Source: an uncultured Granulosicoccus sp. (GTDB taxonomy: Bacteria; Pseudomonadota; Gammaproteobacteria; Granulosicoccales; Granulosicoccaceae). From it: DNA of 64,000 bases. The translations under genes were made by a program, and so were the position numbers. Below are positions 19,489-28,010 of this stretch, piece by piece. Position 1 is the stretch's first letter. The number at the start of each line of letters is the position of its first letter. The stretch is taken from assembly GCA_947499955.1 (NCBI GenBank), contig CANMQI010000005.1, forward strand, positions 124,001-188,000, read 5' to 3'. The notes below the pieces were generated by a model. The model was not told where the DNA came from. It saw only the letters and a program-made list of their open reading frames with translations, and searched no databases.

Positions 19489-21114
19489 CTAGTTGTCAAG
19501 CCAGGCGCGATCGAAGGAACCATAGGCTCCCATGGCTGACGGGGTGTGGTCTTTCAGCTTCTCGTTATAGACCGTCAGGAATTCCATTTCGAACAGATTG
19601 ACCACCGGCAGGTCTTCCGCCAGGATGTTCTGCAACTCGGCATAGATCTCTCCACGCTTGTCGGCATCGGCTTCCACGGCACCGGCCGCCAGCAGTTCAT
19701 CCACCTTCGGATTGGAGTAGCGGGTCGAGTTGACAAAGGGCGTGCCCTGACGAATCTGATCGGTGCCGTAGTGTCGCTGCACACCGATGACCGGATCCGG
19801 CAATTGGTAGAAGTAGTTGACGTTCAGCGAAAAGTCGTAGTCGGCATACACCCGCTTGAGCCAGGTGGGTACGTCTTCATAACGCAGTTCGAGCTTCACA
19901 CCGATTTCGGCCATGGCCTGTTTCATGTACTCACCCAGACGTCTCCAGTCCTCACCATAGGGAATGAGATCGATGACAGCTGTTGCCCTGACACCATCGG
20001 CATCCGGCTTGATTCCGGCCTCGTCCAGCAATGCATTGGCGGCCGCGACATCGGGTGATGCAGGGTAATTGGCCGTAGGCGTATACAGACCCAGTGGTTC
20101 GTAGTTCGAGGTCATGGCGCTGGTAGCGGGCTTGCCATATCCGAACCAGATATTGTCGATCAGGAACTGACGGTCGACACTCATGGAGATAGCCTGACGC
20201 ATCGCCTTGCTGTCGAAGGGAGGCTGGGTCGTATCGAATTCGATCAGGGCCATGGGATTGATCATGGCATAACCATCGGTGGTCACACCAATGTCATCCA
20301 GTTCACGCAGGCGGATCACGTCGATGTTCGGAATGGCGCCAAAGGCACCGTAATGCACTTCACCGCTTTCCATGGCCGCGGTGCGGGTGGATGCGTCGGG
20401 GATGATGCGAGCCACGATACGATCCAGCAGCGGCAGGCCTTCCTTCCAGTAGTTCTCGTTCTTGTCCAGTCGGATGTACTGACCCTTCTTCCATTCGACG
20501 AACTTGAACGGGCCGGTACCCACCGGGTTACCGGACAGTTCCGCTTCCCTGACATCCTTGCCTTCCAGCAGGTGCTTCGGCACGATGGGAGATTCATAGG
20601 CTGACAGCGCACGCATCATGTAGGGTGCCGGGCGCTCCAGGTTGAAGATGGCGGTAAGGGCATCCGGCGTATCGATGGAGCTGACTTCACGAAACGAGTT
20701 GGGTCCGCGCGGATGAAACTTCTTCAGCACTTCCATGATGGTAAATTGCACATCCGCCGAGCTGAAGGGTTCGCCATCGTGCCAGGTGACCCCTTCCTGC
20801 AGATTGAAGGTGACGGTCAATCCGTCATCACTGACTTCCCAGGACTCGGCCAGCTCTGGCACCGGGTTCAGGTCGAGATCGTAGTCCAGCAGGCCGTTGT
20901 AGATCTTGGGCGCAACCAGACCAATGGGGCCGGATGTGGACAGATACGGCGCCAGTGAGGGGGGCTCGGGCTGGGCGATCATGACCAGGGTGCCACCAGC
21001 GTTCTGACTGATGGCCTGGGAGGATACGGCAACTGCCGCAATCGCCAGAGCTGCCGTACACAGCTTCTTGACAAGTGACTCTGACGTGAGAGACTTCAAC
21101 GTACAACGCACCAT
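19489..21114 (-). CDS. Extracellular solute-binding protein, peptide/nickel (SBP_bac_5) family
   Basis: 541-residue periplasmic binding protein. The signal peptide spans residues 1-34 (LCTAALAIAAVAVSSQAIS, cleavage near SQAISQ). The family core is LAESWEVSDDGLTVTFNLQEGVTWHDGEPFSSADVQF (seen in two parts around residue 90), followed by PVGTGPFKFVEWKKGQYIRLDKNENYW near 190. Binding pockets in this family accept peptides, glycosides, opines or nickel, so substrate cannot be read from the fold. The ATG at 21114 has GGAG six bases upstream. It opens the importer operon and faces the dimethylformamidase-like gene across a 146-bp divergent promoter region. Confidence 0.92.
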   Translation of the reverse strand: MVRCTLKSLTSESLVKKLCTAALAIAAVAVSSQAISQNAGGTLVMIAQPEPPSLAPYLSTSGPIGLVAPKIYNGLLDYDLDLNPVPELAESWEVSDDGLTVTFNLQEGVTWHDGEPFSSADVQFTIMEVLKKFHPRGPNSFREVSSIDTPDALTAIFNLERPAPYMMRALSAYESPIVPKHLLEGKDVREAELSGNPVGTGPFKFVEWKKGQYIRLDKNENYWKEGLPLLDRIVARIIPDASTRTAAMESGEVHYGAFGAIPNIDVIRLRELDDIGVTTDGYAMINPMALIEFDTTQPPFDSKAMRQAISMSVDRQFLIDNIWFGYGKPATSAMTSNYEPLGLYTPTANYPASPDVAAANALLDEAGIKPDADGVRATAVIDLIPYGEDWRRLGEYMKQAMAEIGVKLELRYEDVPTWLKRVYADYDFSLNVNYFYQLPDPVIGVQRHYGTDQIRQGTPFVNSTRYSNPKVDELLAAGAVEADADKRGEIYAELQNILAEDLPVVNLFEMEFLTVYNEKLKDHTPSAMGAYGSFDRAWLDN

Positions 21115-21260
21115 GGATGACTCCTTGATTAAAGCGTTAACGGACAGCCGCCGGTCAGATGACCGATGCCTGATGACAAGCCCACAAACATAACCTTGCT
21201 GGCCTCGTGTAGTCAAAATTTATTTGCACTCGCCCCGGGCAAGCTAACGATTCCTTCAGA
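21115..21260. promoter_or_regulatory. Divergent promoter region with an inverted repeat, possible operator
   Basis: This 146-bp region separates the ABC importer operon from the dimethylformamidase-like gene. It contains a perfect inverted repeat CGGTCA-GA-TGACCG at 21152-21165 and, 10 bp away, the palindrome CGTTAACG at 21135-21142. GGTC/GACC-type dyads are common for GntR/FadR-family regulators, but no regulator gene is adjacent. Assignment as an operator is inference from position and symmetry. Confidence 0.4.
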
Positions 21261-23471
21261 ATGATGGATGCATCCAGACAACGCCGCGTTCCGTTGATCG
21301 GCTATAGCGATCGCCTCTCGGCAAGCGCCGGTGACACCATCGCGTTCAAGTTGTCGGCTACCGGCGCCCAGCGCACAACTGCGCGCCCGGTTCGCAGCTG
21401 GCTGATGCACTGCATCTGTGCCGATCCGAACCCGCAAGGCCCCGGCATCATCGAACGCTCTGCCGAGCAATGGTACGAAGACGAAGAGCATGACGTTGTC
21501 GAGCAGACTTTTCATGCAGGATCCTGGGGCATCTCTCCCGCTGTCGCGCTGCCATCGGAGACCAGAGGCATCGAACTGAGTGCGACCATCTGGCCCACTC
21601 TTCTCGATGGTTCACAGCAGTGCATTCTGTCCTGGGGTGCTCTGGCACTGTGCATCAACAGTGACAACAGCTTGAGCCTGCACCTGGGAGAGCAGCTTCT
21701 GAGCTTGCAGAAACCCTTGAATGAACGCCGCTGGTACCGGGTTGACGTCATTCTGCAGCGCAAGGGCGTTCAGCTGGAAGCCATCCTGCAACAGTCCCTG
21801 ATTGACAAGCCTGTCCCCCTGAACAGAGAAGCCAGACCGGTGGAGAGCATGCGGGCATCGACCGTCATCGATGCAGAAAGACTGGATTCCTTGCTGGGCG
21901 GTGCCCACAGCGTCGTGGTGGCGGCACAACGATCCGACGAACAACTGCACAGTCATTACAACGGCAAGCTGGAAGCGCCCTGCATTCAGGCCAGCATCCC
22001 GCTGCACGACAAGGCCTGGTCCGTATCATGGGACTTTGCCCGGAACATGCACAGCAACACCATTGAAGATTGCGAGGGTCGCGACTTGCCACTGACTCTA
22101 CACAACCAACCGGCACGTGCCATGACCGCCAGCCAGTGGCGCGGTGACGAGATGTGCTGGCGACACGCGGCGACGCAGTACGCAGCCATCCACTTTCATG
22201 ACGATGACCTGGTGGATGTCGGCTGGCAGACCAGCTTCAGCTTCAGCATTCCGGAGGACATGCCATCGGGCATTTATGTCATGCGCATCAGCGATGGTGA
22301 ACACGAAGATGCCATGCCGTTCTTCGTGTGCGCCCCCGACGGCAGACCCGGCAACCGCATCTGCATGCTGATACCCACGTTCACCTATGCCATCTACGGC
22401 AATCATGCCCGGCCTGAATGGCATCCGGGCTGGCAGCAACGCATCACGGACTGGGATGCCTACCCGTACAACCCGGCGCAGTACCCCGGCTACGGCCTGT
22501 CCACCTACAACTATCACAGCGATGGCAGTGGCATCTGTCACGCATCGCATCGTCGACCGCTGTTCAATCTACGCCCCGGCTACAGCACCTTTGGAGAATC
22601 CGGCTGCTCGGGTCTTCGACACTTTCAGGCCGACAGCCATCTGTGGGCCTGGCTGGATGCCATGAACCTCGGCTTCGACGTCATTACCGATCGCGAACTG
22701 CATGACAAGGGAGTGGCCTGCATAGCAGCCTACGATGTGCTGCTGAGCTCGAGTCATCCGGAATACCACACCATGGAGTCACTTGATGCATTGCAGCAGT
22801 ACCGCGATGGTGGCGGTCATCTGAGTTACCTGGGAGGCAACGGCTTCTACTGGCGTATCGCGATTCATCCCGAACAGGAGGATGTTCTGGAAATACGCCG
22901 GGCAGAAGCCGGCATACGGGCCTGGGCATCGGAACCCGGTGAATACTACCAGGCCTTCGACGGACAGTACGGGGGTCTGTGGCGTCGCAATGGCCGCCCA
23001 CCGCAACAATTGTGCGGACTCGGTTTTTCGGCCCAGGGCGAATTCAACGGTTCCTTCTACCGTCGATGCAACCATGACCCCGAGTTCGACTGGGTGTTTC
23101 GTGGCATCGACAGCGATATCATCGGTGACTTCGGGCTCTCCGGCGGTGGCGCTGCCGGGTTCGAACTCGACCGTGCCGACTACCGCCTGGGCACACCGGA
23201 CAACGCCGCGATACTGGCCACCTCGGAGAACCACGGTGAGGACTTCATTCTGGTGCCCGAGGAGATGCTCACTCACCTGACCACCCTGCCCGGAGCTCCC
23301 ACCAGCGAGCTGCTGCACGCCAACATCATCTGGTTCGAGGTGGCAGGCGGAGGCAGCGTATTTGCGGTGGGCTCGATCACCTTCTGCGGCAGTCTGCCCC
23401 ACAACGATTTTGATAACCCGGTATCACGACTGCTGAAGAACGTGGTGGATCACGTACTGCAAGCTGACTGA
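21261..23471 (+). CDS. N,N-dimethylformamidase large-subunit-like protein
   Basis: 736-residue protein resembling the large (beta) subunit of N,N-dimethylformamidase, the iron-dependent amidohydrolase that splits dimethylformamide into dimethylamine and formate. Residues 95-240 look like a concanavalin/LamG-type beta-sandwich (ISPAVALP, IELSATIWPTL, CILSWGALAL), as in that enzyme. Residues 365-736 form the catalytic glutamine-amidotransferase-like part. Candidate active-site residues are Tyr379 (FTYAIYGNH), Tyr418 (STYNYHSDG), His499 and Glu501 (SSSHPEYHT) and Asn527 (LGGNGFYW). From memory of the Paracoccus enzyme, two Tyr and one Glu hold the iron. No small-subunit gene is present nearby. 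The real substrate is unknown. Start: ATG at 21261 or 21264. Confidence 0.82.
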   Translation: MMDASRQRRVPLIGYSDRLSASAGDTIAFKLSATGAQRTTARPVRSWLMHCICADPNPQGPGIIERSAEQWYEDEEHDVVEQTFHAGSWGISPAVALPSETRGIELSATIWPTLLDGSQQCILSWGALALCINSDNSLSLHLGEQLLSLQKPLNERRWYRVDVILQRKGVQLEAILQQSLIDKPVPLNREARPVESMRASTVIDAERLDSLLGGAHSVVVAAQRSDEQLHSHYNGKLEAPCIQASIPLHDKAWSVSWDFARNMHSNTIEDCEGRDLPLTLHNQPARAMTASQWRGDEMCWRHAATQYAAIHFHDDDLVDVGWQTSFSFSIPEDMPSGIYVMRISDGEHEDAMPFFVCAPDGRPGNRICMLIPTFTYAIYGNHARPEWHPGWQQRITDWDAYPYNPAQYPGYGLSTYNYHSDGSGICHASHRRPLFNLRPGYSTFGESGCSGLRHFQADSHLWAWLDAMNLGFDVITDRELHDKGVACIAAYDVLLSSSHPEYHTMESLDALQQYRDGGGHLSYLGGNGFYWRIAIHPEQEDVLEIRRAEAGIRAWASEPGEYYQAFDGQYGGLWRRNGRPPQQLCGLGFSAQGEFNGSFYRRCNHDPEFDWVFRGIDSDIIGDFGLSGGGAAGFELDRADYRLGTPDNAAILATSENHGEDFILVPEEMLTHLTTLPGAPTSELLHANIIWFEVAGGGSVFAVGSITFCGSLPHNDFDNPVSRLLKNVVDHVLQAD

Positions 23472-23474
23472 GAA

Positions 23475-23488
23475 CGTCAGCGCTGACG
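23475..23488. terminator. Palindrome between convergent genes
   Basis: CGTCAGCGCTGACG is a perfect 14-bp palindrome four bases after the dimethylformamidase-like stop, ahead of the convergent amidase gene. It could fold only as a tight hairpin and has no U tract, so termination is a guess from position. Confidence 0.35.
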
Positions 23489-23547
23489 CAGCAGTGGCCC
23501 CACCACGATGCCCCTGGCAGAAAGAACGCTGTGAACGACCAGAAGCC

Positions 23548-24900
23548 TCAGCGCTGCCGCAGTAGCTGCTCCACTGCCATGCCCACCGACAGCAGACGCG
23601 CATCGTGGTTCAGTGGCATGGTCAGTTGCAAACCGGTTGGCAGCGTATCGCCGTGCATCGGCAGACTCAAGCCGCACATGTCCAGCAGATTCCCGGGCTG
23701 CGTATTGCGCGACGCCAGCATGGCGCGCTCATGACCTGCCGGGCTCGACAGCTCGGACAGGGGCATCGGTACAAAGGGCACGGTCGGCGACAACCACAGG
23801 TCCACCTGCTCGAACGTGGATCTGGCCTTCGCCACCAGCTGACGGCGACGTTTCTGTGCTCCCACGTATTCATGCGCCTGCGTCGCCAGACCGACTTCCG
23901 CGCGGCTTGCGGTCACGGCATCCACACCGTGCCGGATGGCCAGCCAGCGCTCGGGCGTCAGTGTGTTGATCAGCTCGGCGGGCACGATGGCGGTGAACAG
24001 CGGGACTCGCTCGTGCACTTCGGGGAACGACAGGTGTACGCGCCTGGCACCGTGCTGCTCGAGTAGCTGGCAGGCCCGCTCGAAGTCCTCGGCAACCTGC
24101 GGATCCAGATCATCCTGAAACAGCTCATCGACTATGCCGATACGCAAGCCGCTGACATCCGGCCGCGCGCTGACCGACTCACCCGTCAGCAAGGTGTGCA
24201 ACAGGGCGGCATCATTCACGGTACGACACAGGGGCCCTGCCGAATCAAGCGTGGGCGACAGGGGGAAGATGCCGTCCAGCGGCCAGATTCCAACCGAGCT
24301 CTTGTAGCCGACAATGCCGGTAAAGCTGGCGGGGATGCGAATCGAGCCACCCGTATCCGAACCCAGGCCAAGACCCACCATGCCACTGGCCGTGGCCACG
24401 GCTGAGCCACTGGACGAGCCTCCCGGCATCCGGTGAACGTCCCGATCGACCGGATTCCACGGCGTACCACGCGAACTGTTCACGCCGGTGGCACCCAGTG
24501 CGAATTCAACCGTTCGTGTCTTGCCAAGCGGAATCATTCCGGCTCGCCGCAGGCATTTTATCAGCCCGCCTTCAGACCCGGTGAGTTCGGCCGTGTCGGC
24601 GTTCGAGCCGTTCGTGGTCGGCAAACCGTCCACCGCCATGATGTCCTTGACCCCGATCGGCAATCCCATCAGGGGCCCCAGGTCGGTACCGCTGCTCAAC
24701 AAGGCATCCAGAGCCGCAGCCGTCGCTCGCGCACGCTCGGCATCCAGGCATTCAAAGGCATCCAGAGTCGGATTGTCATGGACGCGTTGCAGGCAATGTT
24801 CGACCGTTTGCGTAAAGCTCAGCTCACCACTGCGCACCTGCTCCGCCCAGGGCAGGATACCGTTGGCAAACAGGTCACCCTTGTCTTCTTGCATAGCCAT
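23548..24900 (-). CDS. Amidase-signature family hydrolase
   Basis: 450-residue amidohydrolase of the amidase-signature family, which cleaves carboxamides with a Ser-cisSer-Lys triad. Catalytic Lys is in LPIGVKDIMAVDG near residue 84; the cis-Ser is in the Gly/Ser-rich segment MPGGSSSGSAVATASG near residues 158-173; the nucleophile Ser is in LGSDTGGSIRIPASF near 187. All three positions are intact. The C-terminal half is typical of the family. No signal peptide, so it acts in the cytoplasm. It is convergent with the dimethylformamidase-like gene and next to the importer operon, suggesting it hydrolyses an imported amide or the product of its neighbour. Confidence 0.92.
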   Translation of the reverse strand: MAMQEDKGDLFANGILPWAEQVRSGELSFTQTVEHCLQRVHDNPTLDAFECLDAERARATAAALDALLSSGTDLGPLMGLPIGVKDIMAVDGLPTTNGSNADTAELTGSEGGLIKCLRRAGMIPLGKTRTVEFALGATGVNSSRGTPWNPVDRDVHRMPGGSSSGSAVATASGMVGLGLGSDTGGSIRIPASFTGIVGYKSSVGIWPLDGIFPLSPTLDSAGPLCRTVNDAALLHTLLTGESVSARPDVSGLRIGIVDELFQDDLDPQVAEDFERACQLLEQHGARRVHLSFPEVHERVPLFTAIVPAELINTLTPERWLAIRHGVDAVTASRAEVGLATQAHEYVGAQKRRRQLVAKARSTFEQVDLWLSPTVPFVPMPLSELSSPAGHERAMLASRNTQPGNLLDMCGLSLPMHGDTLPTGLQLTMPLNHDARLLSVGMAVEQLLRQR

Positions 24901-24989
24901 CTCATTCGTTCCGGTTCTGGGGGCGTCGCGGCCCCGACTGTTCTCTGGCTACCGCCATGAGCATTCGATTCATGCTCATGGCAGATCAC

Positions 24990-25928
24990 TCACTGCTTCG
25001 GTTCGCGGAAATCGCACTGCGGATACTCGGCCTGTTCCGCCGTGAACCGACCGCTACCCAGATAGCTCACAACCTGTCCGATGGTTTCCTCATCACTCAT
25101 GATGAAGGGGTGTGACACTTTCAGAACCAGCATGGCACACATGCCATCGAGCCTGGCACTGGCCACCGATACCTTGCCATCATCCGGGTTTTCCAGAAAC
25201 GTGGAAAGATACAGATTCACCGAACGGCTGCCGGCAATGATGGCCGTATCGACCTGTGCCGGCCCCAGCTGCAATGGCAGGCTGTTGGCATCGGTGCCCA
25301 ACTGCTCGATGGCGGGTCCGTTCAACCACTGGAAGCCGGGCACACCCTCCAGATTGTCCACCACGGCACTGCCATGGTTGGGGGGTGCCAGCATCACGAC
25401 GCGCTCCAACGCGTGCAGCGGATGGCGACTCAGGTAATCACGAACCAGAATGCCGCCCAGCGAATGCGTCACCATGTGCAACCGTGAAGCGCCGGTTTGC
25501 GTGCAGGCCGCAACGCCTGCGGGAATGGCCAGATCGGACAGCACCTGAATGCGGTACTGGCGGGACGGGTAATCGACATTGGCCACGCGATAGCCTGCAT
25601 CGTTCAGCGCCTCGGCCATGTCGTCCATGGATGAGGCGGTACGCGCCAGGCCATGCAGCAGGATCACGCAATCGTCCGATGCCGGACCGGAGACGTCGAC
25701 GTGAGCGATCGGCAGTTCGACAGGTTCGACAGGTTCGACGGGTTCGACGGGTTCGACGGGTTCGACAACACTATCGTCAGCAGTCGCCTCACGGCTCGCA
25801 ACACCCTCCTCTGCAAATACCGGCATGGCAGATGACAACATCAACAATGGCAGCGCGGCCAGGCAGACGAGTCGATGTCGTCGGCCATGCCGGCGCGCAG
25901 ACAGCTTCATGCAAGTGTCGATGATCAT
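24990..25928 (-). CDS. Secreted alpha/beta-hydrolase, triacylglycerol-lipase-like
   Basis: 312-residue exported hydrolase. A signal peptide with a basic start (KLSARRHGRRHR) and hydrophobic core ends near AMPVFAE, residue 40. Residues 55-71 are a Val-Glu-Pro repeat linker encoded by 9-bp repeats. The hydrolase domain starts at about residue 85: oxyanion-hole segment VILLHGLART, nucleophile elbow THSLGG with Ser156, and a candidate catalytic His near residue 281 (KVSHPFI). The fold resembles small bacterial lipases/PGAP1-like esterases. The ATG at 25928 has GGAG five bases upstream. Substrate (lipid or other ester) cannot be determined. Confidence 0.82.
   Translation of the reverse strand: MIIDTCMKLSARRHGRRHRLVCLAALPLLMLSSAMPVFAEEGVASREATADDSVVEPVEPVEPVEPVEPVELPIAHVDVSGPASDDCVILLHGLARTASSMDDMAEALNDAGYRVANVDYPSRQYRIQVLSDLAIPAGVAACTQTGASRLHMVTHSLGGILVRDYLSRHPLHALERVVMLAPPNHGSAVVDNLEGVPGFQWLNGPAIEQLGTDANSLPLQLGPAQVDTAIIAGSRSVNLYLSTFLENPDDGKVSVASARLDGMCAMLVLKVSHPFIMSDEETIGQVVSYLGSGRFTAEQAEYPQCDFREPKQ
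25716..25766. repeat. 9-bp in-frame tandem repeat encoding (Val-Glu-Pro)n
   Basis: Five full copies and a partial copy of TTCGACRGG read on the minus strand as Val-Glu-Pro units inside the lipase-like gene. The unit is a multiple of three, so copy-number change would lengthen or shorten the linker without a frameshift. Confidence 0.9.
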
Positions 25929-25966
25929 TCTCTCCCGTTTGAACGTGTAGCAGCCACCCCGATTCG

Positions 25967-26881
25967 CTAATGGCTGCTGAAGCCGCGCCCGTTCGGCCCA
26001 CTGGCAAGACGCTGCATGCGCCGGGACTCACGGTGCACGGTGTAGATGGAGGCCGACACGATGATACCGGCTCCCACCCAGGTGCTGATGCCAGGCAATT
26101 CGCTGAACAGCAACCAGCCGAACAAGGTTGCATAGATCAGCCGCACGTAGTCCAGCGAGGCCAGCAAGGAGGCCTCTCCATAGGAGAACGCGTAGATATT
26201 GGCTTTCTGGGAATAATAGGACACAACACCAATACCGGCCAGCAAGAGCCATTCGACCGGCGTCGGCGGCACCCACTGGATAAAGGCAGGAATGGCCATG
26301 ATCAAGCCAACGCCCACCGCCTGGAACGCCAGTATGGTGCTGGGCGCATCCGTGCGAGACAACAGGCGAATGATGACCATCACCAGCCCGGCACTGGCAG
26401 CACCGACCAGCGCCATCAAGCCATAGAGACTGAACCCTTCGGCCCCCGGTCTGAGCATGACCATGACACCGAGAAAACCCACGACCACCGCTCCCCAGCG
26501 ATACAGCCCCACCACCTCCTTGAGAATGAAGACAGCGAAAATCGTGACGAAGAAACTCTTGGCAAAGGCAATGGCCGTGGCTTCCGCCAGCGGCATGTGA
26601 ATGACGGCCGTGAAGCCGCAGGTCATTGCAATGAGGGCCAACACGATCCGGGCAAATTGCAACGGCAGCCGACTCGTATGGAAAGCGTCCGGGAAGGATC
26701 TGACCAAGACCGGCCCCAGCATGAGCATCATGCCAACCTGCCGAATGAACAGTATCTGAGAGACCGGCAGATGCTTGCCCGTCAGCTTGATCATTGCCAC
26801 CATCATGGAAAAACCGAAAGCGGCCAGCATCAGAATCAGCGCTCCCTTGACGTTGTCAGACTGCTTGTCGAAACGCTCCAA
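25967..26881 (-). CDS. DMT-superfamily (EamA) transporter
   Basis: 304-residue inner-membrane protein with ten predicted helices in two EamA repeats: residues 11-145 and 155-290. The first repeat contains KGALILMLAAFGFSMMVAMIKL and FAKSFFVTIFAVFILKEVVGLYRWGAVVVGFLGVMVML (read in two parts). Members export metabolites or import compounds such as S-adenosylmethionine, so direction and substrate are open. The start is unusual: the only nearby candidate is TTG at 26881, because an in-frame TAG lies just three codons upstream. It lies 38 bp upstream of the lipase-like gene on the same strand. Confidence 0.85.
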   Translation of the reverse strand: MERFDKQSDNVKGALILMLAAFGFSMMVAMIKLTGKHLPVSQILFIRQVGMMLMLGPVLVRSFPDAFHTSRLPLQFARIVLALIAMTCGFTAVIHMPLAEATAIAFAKSFFVTIFAVFILKEVVGLYRWGAVVVGFLGVMVMLRPGAEGFSLYGLMALVGAASAGLVMVIIRLLSRTDAPSTILAFQAVGVGLIMAIPAFIQWVPPTPVEWLLLAGIGVVSYYSQKANIYAFSYGEASLLASLDYVRLIYATLFGWLLFSELPGISTWVGAGIIVSASIYTVHRESRRMQRLASGPNGRGFSSH

Positions 26882-26948
26882 GGGGCTCTATGACCAATCA
26901 TGCAGGGTATTGCAGCTTACACCAATAGCACTGATCTTTGGCTGCTGA

Positions 26949-27995
26949 CTACCCGCCGCGGGCCGGCTCCGGCAAGGTCACTTTCCTGGTCGGATCCCCC
27001 ACCACCATCAGCACTTCCTGCACCGAGCGCTCCTGGGGAGCACGCGGATTGAAGGCCGTGAAACGGAACAGATGCTCGCCCTGATCATTCTCGCCGGTCT
27101 CCCAGCGAAATGTTCGACCACCCTCCTCATTGGCTTCAAAACTGGCATTACGAGGCAATCGATCGACCTGCAATACCGGCGCGTATTCCCCAGGCAAACG
27201 GGCAAACACTTTCAGAATGACGGTTCGTCCGGCACTGACAACCTGATTGGGCAAGGATGGAAAATGCGGGGCTTGCAGTAAACTCTCCGCCTCACCCTGC
27301 TGTTCGTCCGCCGGTGATGATGAAGGAGCTTCAGGCGGCAATTGAGGTGAAGCGCCGGGCGGTGCATCTGTCGGCACTGGCGACAAGGCGCCAGGAGGTG
27401 CATCAGAGGGTGCTTGAGGCAGAGCACCGGGCGGTGCATCTACTTCCAATGGGGACAAAGCGCCGGGAGGTGCGTCGAACGAATCCGTTGGTGGCGCTTC
27501 GGGCGACAGGTCGGTGGACTCTGTTGATTCCGGAGCGACCGTTCCCGCGTCCGCGCCAGAATCAGGACTGGCATCCGGGCGACGAATCACGACCCACACA
27601 CTGTCCAGAAACTGATTGCTGTCGACATCCCGAACCAGCAACTCGATCGTCGTCTCTGCCGGCAAGTCAGGCCCTGCCTGCCATTCGAGCTGCAGCTGCC
27701 CGTCATCCTCCAGCACCAGGCTGGCGCCTTCCGGAGAGACGCCCAGACTGATTTCGATACGCGGCCCCTGGTCCTGGCGAATCAAGAGGGGAAGTACCAG
27801 CTGCTGCCCCGGCTCGAGCACCTGCTCGGGCGGCACCGACAGCACGGCGGCTGCCACCGGCAGCGAATGGCTCAAGCCCAGAGCGATGACAGGCAACAGC
27901 ACAGCCACACCGACACAGCGTGCCAGGTGCGCCGGGCATCTCCATGCCAGCCAACTGCAGTTACGTTCCTCAGCCTTCACCATGCCCTCTGCCAC
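26949..27995 (-). CDS. Exported protein with two Ig-like domains joined by a proline-rich repeat linker
   Basis: 348-residue protein of unknown function. A hydrophobic segment (CVGVAVLLPVIALGLSHSLPVAAA, about residues 28-50) acts as signal or anchor. Residues 51-140 and 250-340 each look like a beta-sandwich of the putative-Ig/cadherin-like type (second: LPRNASFEANEEGGRTFRWET, then GEHLFRFTAFN). Between them is an acidic, Pro/Ala-rich linker with four copies of DAPPGAxxPxxx. The GTG at 27995 has AGGG seven bases upstream; an ATG at 27983 has a binding site too close. It follows alkB by 15 bp on the same strand, so the two may be co-transcribed, although no functional link is evident. Confidence 0.68.
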   Translation of the reverse strand: MAEGMVKAEERNCSWLAWRCPAHLARCVGVAVLLPVIALGLSHSLPVAAAVLSVPPEQVLEPGQQLVLPLLIRQDQGPRIEISLGVSPEGASLVLEDDGQLQLEWQAGPDLPAETTIELLVRDVDSNQFLDSVWVVIRRPDASPDSGADAGTVAPESTESTDLSPEAPPTDSFDAPPGALSPLEVDAPPGALPQAPSDAPPGALSPVPTDAPPGASPQLPPEAPSSSPADEQQGEAESLLQAPHFPSLPNQVVSAGRTVILKVFARLPGEYAPVLQVDRLPRNASFEANEEGGRTFRWETGENDQGEHLFRFTAFNPRAPQERSVQEVLMVVGDPTRKVTLPEPARGG

Positions 27996-28010
27996 CTGTA
28001 CACCCTGCCA

